From the NCBI GenBank assembly GCA_031279175.1, contig JAITJA010000123.1, positions 1 through 8,688 on the forward strand: a stretch of 8,688 nt of DNA, written 5' to 3'. This DNA is from Odoribacteraceae bacterium. GTDB lineage: Bacteria > Bacteroidota > Bacteroidia > Bacteroidales > Marinifilaceae. The position numbers and the translations under genes were made by a program. Position 1 is the stretch's first letter. Every line of letters starts with the position of its first letter. Of this stretch, positions 1-5,407 are shown one piece after another. Under the pieces are notes generated by a model. The model was not told the DNA's origin and did no database searches. It saw only the letters and a program-made list of their open reading frames with translations.

Positions 1-82
1 AACCTTCCCCACGGTCCAGGGAGACTTTCCCGCGGGGGGGAAACCTTCCCCGCGGTCCAGGGAGACTTTCCCCCGTGGGGGA
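1..82. repeat. 41-bp tandem repeat, two copies, possibly cut by window edge
   Basis: Units 1-41 and 42-82 are directly repeated with 38 of 41 bases identical; they differ at unit positions 11, 32 and 35. Each unit contains two dyads. One is TCCC...GGGA (centres 14 and 55). The other is TTTCCC...GGGAAA (centres 34.5 and 75.5), which in the second unit is a perfect 8-bp inverted repeat, TTTCCCCC-GT-GGGGGAAA (67-84). Dyad centres therefore step by 20.5 bp. The array starts at the first base of the window, so more copies may lie outside. Its function is unknown; a REP-like element or a tandem protein-binding array is possible. Confidence 0.85.
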
Positions 83-163
83 AACCGTGTCGCGGATCCG
101 CGAGCCCCTTTCACTAGACTATTGAAATAGTATCGAGAATTCGCGAGGCCCTTTCCCCCGCGG
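83..163. repeat. Degenerate palindromic continuation of the left array
   Basis: After the two good units the sequence begins a third with AACCG and then diverges, but palindromes continue. CGCGGATCCGCG (91-102) is a perfect 12-mer centred at 96.5, exactly 21 bp after the last dyad. CGAGAATTCGCG (134-145) is imperfect and centred at 139.5, and CCGCGG (158-163) is centred at 160.5, again 21 bp on. CGCGAGCCCCTTTC (99-112) recurs at 142-155 with one mismatch, 43 bp downstream. ACTATT-GA-AATAGT (118-131) is an AT-rich inverted repeat that is out of register with the rest. I see no coding potential here. Confidence 0.6.
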
Positions 164-254
164 TGACAAAGGCGTTTCAAGTATCCTACCGTCCAGCACG
201 AGCGCGGGATAACAGGAGAAGCGAACAAGAAGTGATTACCCCGGCCGGGGATAT

Positions 255-312
255 GAAACGCGGGGAGAGGCAGGCTTGCCATTTTGCAAGTGCCTCTCCC
301 CGCTTTCGTTTC
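255..312 (-). terminator. Large hairpin downstream of mmdB, probable operon terminator
   Basis: A perfect 13-bp stem pairs GCGGGGAGAGGCA (260-272) with TGCCTCTCCCCGC (291-303). An inner stem CTTGC/GCAAG (275-279/286-290) closes on a short loop, and outer arms GAAACG/CGTTTC (255-260/307-312) extend the structure. It lies about 50 nt beyond the mmdB stop in the minus direction, where an operon terminator is expected. The 3' flank on the minus strand is only GTTTCATA, so the U-tract is weak; it could instead act as an mRNA-stabilising 3' structure or serve both directions. Confidence 0.6.
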
Positions 313-364
313 CCTACCGGGGTTTCGTTGGTCGCGTCCCTCGCGTCCCTCGCCGTCCCTCCCG

Positions 365-1537
365 TCAGGAGAGGAAGCTCAGGAGTATACCCGCCGCTAC
401 CGCGCTACCGATGACGCCGGCCACGTTGGGGCCCATGGCGTGCATGAGCAGGTGATTACCCTTGTCGTATTCTTGCCCGACGAGCTGGGATACCCGCGCG
501 CTATCCGGCACGGCCGACACGCCGGCGTTCCCGATGAGCGGGTTGATCTTGTTCCCCTCCTTGAGGAAGAGGTTGAAGAGCTTCACGAAAAGCACGCCCG
601 CCGCCGTGGCCACGAAGAACGAGGCGGCGCCCAGGATGAAGACGCCTATCGACTTGGGAGTAAGGAAGGAGGTCGCCTGCGTGGAGACGCCGACGGTAAG
701 GCCGATGAGGATGGTGACGATGTCAATCATCGGCCCGCTGGCGGTGTTGGCAAGGCGCTTGGTGACGCCACTTTCCTTGAGCAAGTTCCCGAAGAAGAGC
801 ATCCCCAGCAGCGGCATCCCGCTCGGCACGATGCAACACGTGAGTATGATCCCCACGAGCGGGAAGAGGATTTTTTCTTTTTTCGAGATCTGCCGCGGTG
901 GTTTCATGCGGATGAGGCGCTCTTTCTTGCCGGTGAGCAGGCGCATCATCGGCGGCTGGATCACGGGCACGAGCGCCATGTAGGAGTAGGCGGAGACGGC
1001 AATGGCCCCCATCAACTCAGGCGCCAGCTTCGAGGAAAGGAAGATGGCCGTCGGGCCGTCTGCCCCGCCAATGATGCTGATCGCGCCGGCCTCGGCAGGG
1101 TCAAAGCCCAGCCAGAGCGCGACGCCGTAAGCGGCAAAGATGCCGAACTGTGCCGCCGCGCCGATGAGCACCAGCTTGGGGTTGGATATCAAGGCCGAGA
1201 AGTCGGTCATGGCCCCGATGCCGAGGAATATCAGCGGTGGATACCAGCCGTTTCGCACGCCGTCGTAGAGGATGTTCAGCACGCTTCCTTCCTCGTAGAT
1301 GCCTATTTTCAGGCCGGGGTAGAAGGGGATGTTGCCGAGGATCATGCCGAAGCCGATGGGGATGAGGAGTAGCGGTTCGTACTCCTTGGTGATGGCAAGG
1401 AAGATGAATACCAGGCCGATCGCGATCATCACCGCGTGTCCCACGGTGAAGTTTGCGAATGCCGTGTACTCGAAGAACTGTACCATCTGGGTTTTCACGA
1501 AGTCGAAGAACCCGGAGGATGCTTGGAGTGCTATCAT
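365..1537 (-). CDS. mmdB: Na+-translocating methylmalonyl-CoA decarboxylase, beta subunit
   Basis: This is the membrane subunit of a biotin-dependent decarboxylase pump. It releases CO2 from carboxybiotin and couples this to Na+ export across the cytoplasmic membrane. The 390 residues are very hydrophobic, with many predicted membrane helices and a short basic loop around residues 203-222. Family hallmarks are GIGAMTDF (106-113), SIIGGADGPTAIF (154-166), YSYMALVPVIQPP (184-196), NPLIGNAGVSAVPDSARV (332-349) and MGPNVAGVIGSAVAAG (368-383). By spacing, D160, Y186, N332, G336 and S341 correspond to the Na+-pathway residues D203, Y229, N373, G377 and S382 of Klebsiella OadB. The start follows the mmdC stop by 2 nt, so translational coupling is likely. 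It is the last gene of the operon. The family also serves oxaloacetate and glutaconyl-CoA decarboxylases; the MmdA-type alpha subunit in the operon decides the substrate. Confidence 0.95.
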   Translation of the reverse strand: MIALQASSGFFDFVKTQMVQFFEYTAFANFTVGHAVMIAIGLVFIFLAITKEYEPLLLIPIGFGMILGNIPFYPGLKIGIYEEGSVLNILYDGVRNGWYPPLIFLGIGAMTDFSALISNPKLVLIGAAAQFGIFAAYGVALWLGFDPAEAGAISIIGGADGPTAIFLSSKLAPELMGAIAVSAYSYMALVPVIQPPMMRLLTGKKERLIRMKPPRQISKKEKILFPLVGIILTCCIVPSGMPLLGMLFFGNLLKESGVTKRLANTASGPMIDIVTILIGLTVGVSTQATSFLTPKSIGVFILGAASFFVATAAGVLFVKLFNLFLKEGNKINPLIGNAGVSAVPDSARVSQLVGQEYDKGNHLLMHAMGPNVAGVIGSAVAAGILLSFLS

Positions 1538-1539
1538 GA

Positions 1540-1965
1540 TTACTCGCCTATAATGATTAACACGTCGCCTTCCATCACGCTGCTTCCCTTGCTCACCTTC
1601 AATTCAGTCACGATCCCGGCCTTGTCCGACTCGATGTTGTTTTCCATCTTCATGGCCTCGAGCATGAGTACTTTCTGCCCGATGCTGACCCGGTCGCCTT
1701 GCTTGACGAAGATGTCGAGCACCGTGCCTGGTAGCGGGGCCTTGATCTGTCCTGTTTTCGCCCCTATTTTCACGTTTGCCCCCTGGTCGGTGGAGGGGAC
1801 GGCGATAGAGCGCATTAACTTGGGCGTTTTCGCTTGCTTGATCTCCCTGTCGACGACGACGGAATAAGGTGTCCCGTTCACCGCCAGTTCGACGTGTTGT
1901 TCCTCGACGCTGTTGATTTCAACCGCGTAATTGTTCCCGTTGATGGTAAATTTATATTTTTTCAT
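1540..1965 (-). CDS. mmdC: Biotin carboxyl carrier subunit of methylmalonyl-CoA decarboxylase
   Basis: This 141-residue protein carries the biotin that shuttles CO2 from the MmdA carboxyltransferase to the MmdB pump. The C-terminal half (about 70-141) is a biotinyl/lipoyl domain with IKAPLPGTVLDIFVKQGD (74-91) and the biotinylation motif EAMKMEN (103-109), K106 being the modified lysine. The N-terminal part (1-41) is a small beta-rich region, YKFTINGNNYAVEI onwards, common in Bacteroidota carriers. The linker (about 42-69) is short and lacks the long Ala/Pro stretch of many decarboxylase carriers. Its start overlaps the end of the gamma-subunit gene by 14 nt and it is followed by mmdB after 2 nt. 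A separate biotin ligase must modify it; none is in this window. Confidence 0.94.
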   Translation of the reverse strand: MKKYKFTINGNNYAVEINSVEEQHVELAVNGTPYSVVVDREIKQAKTPKLMRSIAVPSTDQGANVKIGAKTGQIKAPLPGTVLDIFVKQGDRVSIGQKVLMLEAMKMENNIESDKAGIVTELKVSKGSSVMEGDVLIIIGE

Positions 1966-2869
1966 GCTTGGATTTGATTATAGTCTTGTTGAAATAGGTG
2001 TTTAGGCCGTGAAGCTTGGAGCTCCACGGGGAGTAGGCGCGGCAGACCCGGTTGATCGTCAGCACGGTGTTTTCCTCGTCGTGCAACTCCTCGTTGTAGA
2101 GATGGATGGCTGCCGCGATCGCGACGTGCGCGAGGTCCTCGGTATTCCCGGGTAGACCGTCCGAGGCCTTGGCTTTCTTCTCCTTCACGCGTTCGCGCGA
2201 GAGGATTTTCCCGGTATTCTTGTACACGATGTAGAGCAATATTAGCCCGAGGAAGACGACGCTCATGGCTATTACCGCCATGCCGATCCCCACCGGGTCG
2301 GCGTCCGCTATCTGCTCGGCCATCTTCGGTTTGCGGTAGTGCAACGCGGCGGCGTTCTCCAGGTCGATGTGCTGTATGCCTTTGCTGGCGTCCAGCTCGG
2401 CCACGTCATATCCCGTCAGGTTTTCCCCGGAGATGTACAGCTTCTTGGCCTCGTGACTATAGCTAAAGGCGTTGGCGGCGCCGGCGAAACACAGTTTCTC
2501 GAGCAGCTTCCCCCCGAAGTCGAGCACGGCCAGGTAGCAACTGTCGCGGTGCGAGGCGAGGAATACCACGTGTCCCTCGTAGATGGCCACGCTCTTGGGG
2601 CGGTAGATGCGGTGCGCGTCGTGTCGTTTCTTGACGACGTCCACCTGGAAGGAGGCGTGGCGCTCCAGCCCCCCGTTGTTGACGCGCGCGAGGTCAACCG
2701 TGTTATCCGCGGTGTTGATGGCCGCGAAGAGGTTGTTCTTGTTGTCCACGGCGAACAGTTGCGGCACCAGCGGGTCATACGCGTCCTTCTCCGGCCGGGC
2801 CGCGTCGCCCTGTCCTCGCGCTATTACCGCGGCCGCGATCGCGACCGCCATGATAAAGATTCTTTTCAT
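1952..2869 (-). CDS. OadG/MmdD-like gamma subunit with extracytoplasmic domain
   Basis: This 305-residue protein sits in the decarboxylase operon where the small membrane-anchored gamma/delta subunit is expected. Residues 1-19 look like a signal peptide. Residues about 30-185 form a beta-rich domain whose alternating strands and phrases such as LFAVDNKNNLFAAI, KSVAIYEGHVVFLA and KKLYISGENLTGYDVAELD resemble degenerate beta-propeller blades. One transmembrane helix follows (about 194-217, GIGMAVIAMSVVFLGLILLY). A charged cytoplasmic region (218-239) leads to the conserved tail AAIAAAIHLYNEEL...YSPWSSKLHGLN (252-290), the part that recalls OadG proteins of Bacteroidota. I infer that the tail organises the complex, while the outer domain has no assigned role. 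It starts 12 nt after the mmdA stop behind a GAGAGAG ribosome-binding site. Classical gamma subunits are below about 100 residues, so this one is much enlarged. Confidence 0.85.
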   Translation of the reverse strand: MKRIFIMAVAIAAAVIARGQGDAARPEKDAYDPLVPQLFAVDNKNNLFAAINTADNTVDLARVNNGGLERHASFQVDVVKKRHDAHRIYRPKSVAIYEGHVVFLASHRDSCYLAVLDFGGKLLEKLCFAGAANAFSYSHEAKKLYISGENLTGYDVAELDASKGIQHIDLENAAALHYRKPKMAEQIADADPVGIGMAVIAMSVVFLGLILLYIVYKNTGKILSRERVKEKKAKASDGLPGNTEDLAHVAIAAAIHLYNEELHDEENTVLTINRVCRAYSPWSSKLHGLNTYFNKTIIKSKHEKI

Positions 2870-2881
2870 ACGCTCTCTCGA

Positions 2882-4441
2882 TTACAGGGGGATGTTACTG
2901 TGCTTCTTGGGCGGGTTCGTGTCCTTCTTCGTGGCGAGCGCTTGCAGGGCCCGTATGACGCGGAAGCGGGTGTTACGCGGTTCGATCACGTCGTCGATGA
3001 AACCGTGTTGCGCGGCCACGTACGGGTTGGCGAACTTCTCGGTATACTCGTTTTCCTTTTCCTTGACGACGGCGGCCCGTTCTTCCGGGTTCTCGATTCC
3101 TTTCAGTTGTCTCCCGTGGAGCACCTCGGTTGCCCCGCTAGCGCCCATGACGGCGATCTCGGCGGAAGGCCACGCGTAATTGATGTCGCCGCGCAGTTGT
3201 TTGCAGCTCATCACGTCGTGCGCGCCGCCGTAGGACTTGCGCAGGGTGACGGTTACCTTCGGGACGGTGGCCTCGCCGTACGCGAAGAGGAATTTCGCCC
3301 CGTGGATGATGATCCCGCCGTATTCCTGTGCCGTCCCCGGGAGGAATCCCGGCACGTCTACCAGCGTCACGATGGGGATATTGAAGCAGTCACAGAAACG
3401 CACGAAGCGCGCGCCCTTGCGCGAGGCGTTGATGTCGAGCACCCCGGCAAGATACTTCGGCTGGTTGGCCACGATCCCCACGGCTACCCCGTTGAATCGC
3501 GCGAAACCGACCACGAGGTTGGCGGCGAAATGCCTGTGTACTTCCATGAACTCGTTATTGTCGACGATCGCGTGGATCACGTCTTTCACGTCATACGGCT
3601 TGTTCGGGTTATCCGGGATGATCTCGTTCAGCGCGTCCTCCAGCCGGTCGACGGGGTCGATGCAGGCCACGAGTGGCGGCTCCTCCAGGTTGTTTGACGG
3701 CAGGAAGCTCAGCAGCTTGCGGATGAGTTGTATCCCCTCCTGCTCGCTCTCGGCGACGAAGTGCGTGACGCCCGATTTCGAGGCGTGCACCATGGCCCCG
3801 CCCAGCTCCGCGTCGGTCACCACCTCGTTGGTCACGGTCTTCACCACTTTCGGACCGGTGACGAACATGTAGCTGTTCTCCCGCGACATCATGATGAAGT
3901 CTGTCAGTGCCGGCGAGTAGACCGCGCCACCGGCACACGGGCCGAAGATCGCGGAGATCTGCGGGATCACTCCCGACGCCATGATGTTGCGCTGGAAAAT
4001 CTCGGCGTACCCGGCGAGGCTCTTGACCCCCTCCTGTATACGCGCGCCGCCGGAGTCGTTCAGCCCGATAACCGGCGCGCCAACCTTCATGGCCTGGTCC
4101 ATTACCTTGCAGATCTTCCGCGCGAAGGCCTCGGAGAGCGAGCCGCCAAACACGGTGAAGTCTTGCGAGTAGAGGTACACGAGGCGACCATCGATAGTGC
4201 CGTACCCGGTCACCACGCCATCGCCGAGGTAGCTCTCTTTTTCCAGCCCGAAGTCGTGCGAGCCGTGGGTGACGAACATGTCAAATTCCTCGAAACTGCC
4301 CTCGTCCAGCAGTAACTCGATACGTTCGCGGGCCGTCAGCTTGCCCTTGGCATGTTGCGAGGCGACGCGTTTTTCTCCTCCTCCTTGTTTGGCCTGGACC
4401 CGGAGGTCGATCAGCCCTTTTAATTTGTTCTCTTGTGACAT
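2882..4441 (-). CDS. mmdA: Methylmalonyl-CoA decarboxylase alpha subunit (carboxyltransferase)
   Basis: This cytoplasmic subunit transfers the carboxyl group of methylmalonyl-CoA to carrier biotin, giving propionyl-CoA. The 519 residues match the normal length of the acyl-CoA carboxyltransferase family (PccB/MmdA). The N-terminal crotonase-like half contains SGGARIQEGV (130-139) and FGPCAGGAVYSP (166-177), the oxyanion-hole and CoA-binding region. The C-terminal half contains DVPGFLPGTAQEYGG (362-376), SYGGAHDVM (403-411) and the second glycine-rich turn MGASGA (432-437). The C-terminus NPPKKHSNIPL is typical. Alone it could be the beta subunit of propionyl-CoA carboxylase, but no biotin carboxylase is present, and the adjacent mmdC and Na+-pump mmdB favour the decarboxylase direction. 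It is the first mmd gene, 33 nt downstream of trmD. No Shine-Dalgarno is evident, as is common in Bacteroidota. Confidence 0.95.
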   Translation of the reverse strand: MSQENKLKGLIDLRVQAKQGGGEKRVASQHAKGKLTARERIELLLDEGSFEEFDMFVTHGSHDFGLEKESYLGDGVVTGYGTIDGRLVYLYSQDFTVFGGSLSEAFARKICKVMDQAMKVGAPVIGLNDSGGARIQEGVKSLAGYAEIFQRNIMASGVIPQISAIFGPCAGGAVYSPALTDFIMMSRENSYMFVTGPKVVKTVTNEVVTDAELGGAMVHASKSGVTHFVAESEQEGIQLIRKLLSFLPSNNLEEPPLVACIDPVDRLEDALNEIIPDNPNKPYDVKDVIHAIVDNNEFMEVHRHFAANLVVGFARFNGVAVGIVANQPKYLAGVLDINASRKGARFVRFCDCFNIPIVTLVDVPGFLPGTAQEYGGIIIHGAKFLFAYGEATVPKVTVTLRKSYGGAHDVMSCKQLRGDINYAWPSAEIAVMGASGATEVLHGRQLKGIENPEERAAVVKEKENEYTEKFANPYVAAQHGFIDDVIEPRNTRFRVIRALQALATKKDTNPPKKHSNIPL

Positions 4442-4474
4442 AAGTATAGTGATTAAATTTCTATAATATAAGGT
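4442..4474 (-). promoter_or_regulatory. AT-rich spacer between trmD and mmdA
   Basis: This 33-nt gap is strikingly AT-rich compared with the genes on both sides, with TTATATTATAG and AAATTTAATC on the minus strand. It could serve as an unstructured translation leader for mmdA or as an internal promoter. I cannot find a full TAnnTTTG element, so an mmd-specific promoter is not established; read-through from trmD is equally possible. Confidence 0.25.
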
Positions 4475-5152
4475 TCATTCATCGAGTAATTCCGGGCGCA
4501 GGCGGCGCGTGCGTTCGTACGCCTCGCGTTCCTGCCATTCGGTGATCAGGGCGTGATTCCCGGAGAGAAGCACGTCGGGCACGCGCCAGCCGTTGAACTC
4601 GGACGGGCGCGTGTAGACGGGCGGCGCCAGGAGGTTGTCCTGGAACGAATCGGTCAGCGCGGAAGTCTCGTCGCCCATTCCCCCCGGCAACAAGCGGATG
4701 ACCGCGTCGCAAATCACGCAGGCCGCCAGCTCCCCGCCCGTCAGGACGTAATCGCCGATGGAGACCTCCCGCGTGACCAGGTGTTCTCGCACCCGGTGGT
4801 CGACGCCCTTGTAATGACCGCAGAGGAGGAGGATGTTTTCTTTTAGCGAGAACGCGTTGGCCATCTTTTGCGAGAACCGTTCCCCGTCCGGCGAGGTATA
4901 AATAATCTCGTCATAGTGTCGCTGGGAGCACAGGAAGCGTATCGCGTCGTGCACGGGTTGCACCTGCATCACCATCCCGGCGTCTCCCCCGAAGGGGTAA
5001 TCGTCTACTTTCCGGTGTTTATCTACCGACCAGTCGCGTATATCGTGCACGTGCACTTCCGCCACGCCATTATCTCTCGCTCGCTTGATGATCGAGTGAT
5101 TCAACGGGCTATCCAGCAGGTCGGGTAACACGGTTAATATATCGAAACGCAT
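4475..5152 (-). CDS. trmD: tRNA (guanine-N1-)-methyltransferase TrmD
   Basis: TrmD methylates N1 of G37 next to the anticodon of certain tRNAs, using S-adenosylmethionine, and prevents frameshifting. The 225 residues match the shorter Bacteroidota form (E. coli has 255). The knotted SPOUT domain shows DDYPFGGDAGMVMQ (50-63), LLCGHYKGVDHRV (109-121) and the SAM-binding trefoil loop SIGDYVLTGGELAA (131-144). R153 and D168 (in TDSF) correspond to catalytic R154 and D169 of E. coli TrmD. The C-terminal part has PVYTRP (178-183) and VPDVLLSGNH (191-200). The start gives the expected MRFDILTVLP. The usual rpsP-rimM-trmD-rplS neighbours are absent; instead mmdA follows after 33 nt on the same strand. 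Confidence 0.96.
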   Translation of the reverse strand: MRFDILTVLPDLLDSPLNHSIIKRARDNGVAEVHVHDIRDWSVDKHRKVDDYPFGGDAGMVMQVQPVHDAIRFLCSQRHYDEIIYTSPDGERFSQKMANAFSLKENILLLCGHYKGVDHRVREHLVTREVSIGDYVLTGGELAACVICDAVIRLLPGGMGDETSALTDSFQDNLLAPPVYTRPSEFNGWRVPDVLLSGNHALITEWQEREAYERTRRLRPELLDE

Positions 5153-5179
5153 GAGGGTCGTGTATTTAAAAAACGCCAG

Positions 5180-5187
5180 CGAAGGTA
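5180..5187 (-). promoter_or_regulatory. Possible -7 element for trmD
   Basis: On the minus strand this reads TACCTTCG, one base off the Bacteroidota -7 consensus TAnnTTTG, and ends 27 nt before the trmD ATG. No TTTG-like -33 box lies 19-21 nt upstream, so the call is weak. The intergenic region is 255 nt, and a promoter for trmD must lie somewhere in it. Confidence 0.3.
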
Positions 5188-5314
5188 CGAAGTTTTTATT
5201 ATTCCCCCCGTTTCGACACGAAAAAAATGGGAAAAGTCACCCGTCGCGCCCGGCGGCAGCAACCGTGCAGCTCCCCGAAAAGCCCGCCATCACAACTACC
5301 GACGGAGAAAATCG

Positions 5315-5322
5315 TACATTCG
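5315..5322 (+). promoter_or_regulatory. Possible -7 element for the M13 peptidase gene
   Basis: This reads TACATTCG, one base off TAnnTTTG and with the same T-to-C change as the candidate on the other strand. It would leave an untranslated leader of roughly 80 nt before the ATG at 5408. No matching -33 box is seen. An alternative lies in the AT-rich stretch 5371-5390, where GGTATAT occurs twice. Confidence 0.22.
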
Positions 5323-5407
5323 CGGCCTACCCGACGGGACGGGAAGCCTTCGGGGCGGCCTTTCCCGGGAGGTATATAATAAGGTATATGACTAAAAAGA
5401 GAAGATC

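Larger units (their letters stand above)
1..364. other. Intergenic region, no convincing gene
   Basis: This stretch lies downstream of the minus-strand mmd operon and carries no supported gene. The open frames crossing it are low-complexity, Arg/Pro/Ser-rich and run antisense into mmdB, so they look like GC-rich shadows. It holds a 41-bp tandem repeat (1-82), further palindromes (83-163), a perfect 12-bp palindrome CCCCGGCCGGGG (239-250), a large hairpin (255-312) and a short imperfect tandem repeat of TCGCGTCCC (about 332-360) just beyond the mmdB stop. The gene to the left is not visible, so it is unknown whether it is convergent or divergent. Confidence 0.7.

Noticed and set aside
163..414. 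Plus-strand frame of 83 codons over the left intergenic region
   Set aside because: Arg/Ser/Pro-rich low-complexity product crossing a hairpin and running into the antisense of mmdB; no family features.
284..1372. 362-codon plus-strand frame opposite mmdB
   Set aside because: Antisense shadow with His/Glu/Arg-rich composition; mmdB on the other strand has full family motifs.
2339..3697. 452-codon plus-strand frame opposite mmdA and the gamma subunit
   Set aside because: Spans two well-supported minus-strand genes and their boundary; composition typical of a GC-rich antisense shadow.
2882..4441. Propionyl-CoA carboxylase beta subunit
   Set aside because: The sequence alone allows it, but the operon has the Na+-pump beta subunit and no biotin carboxylase, which points to the decarboxylase.
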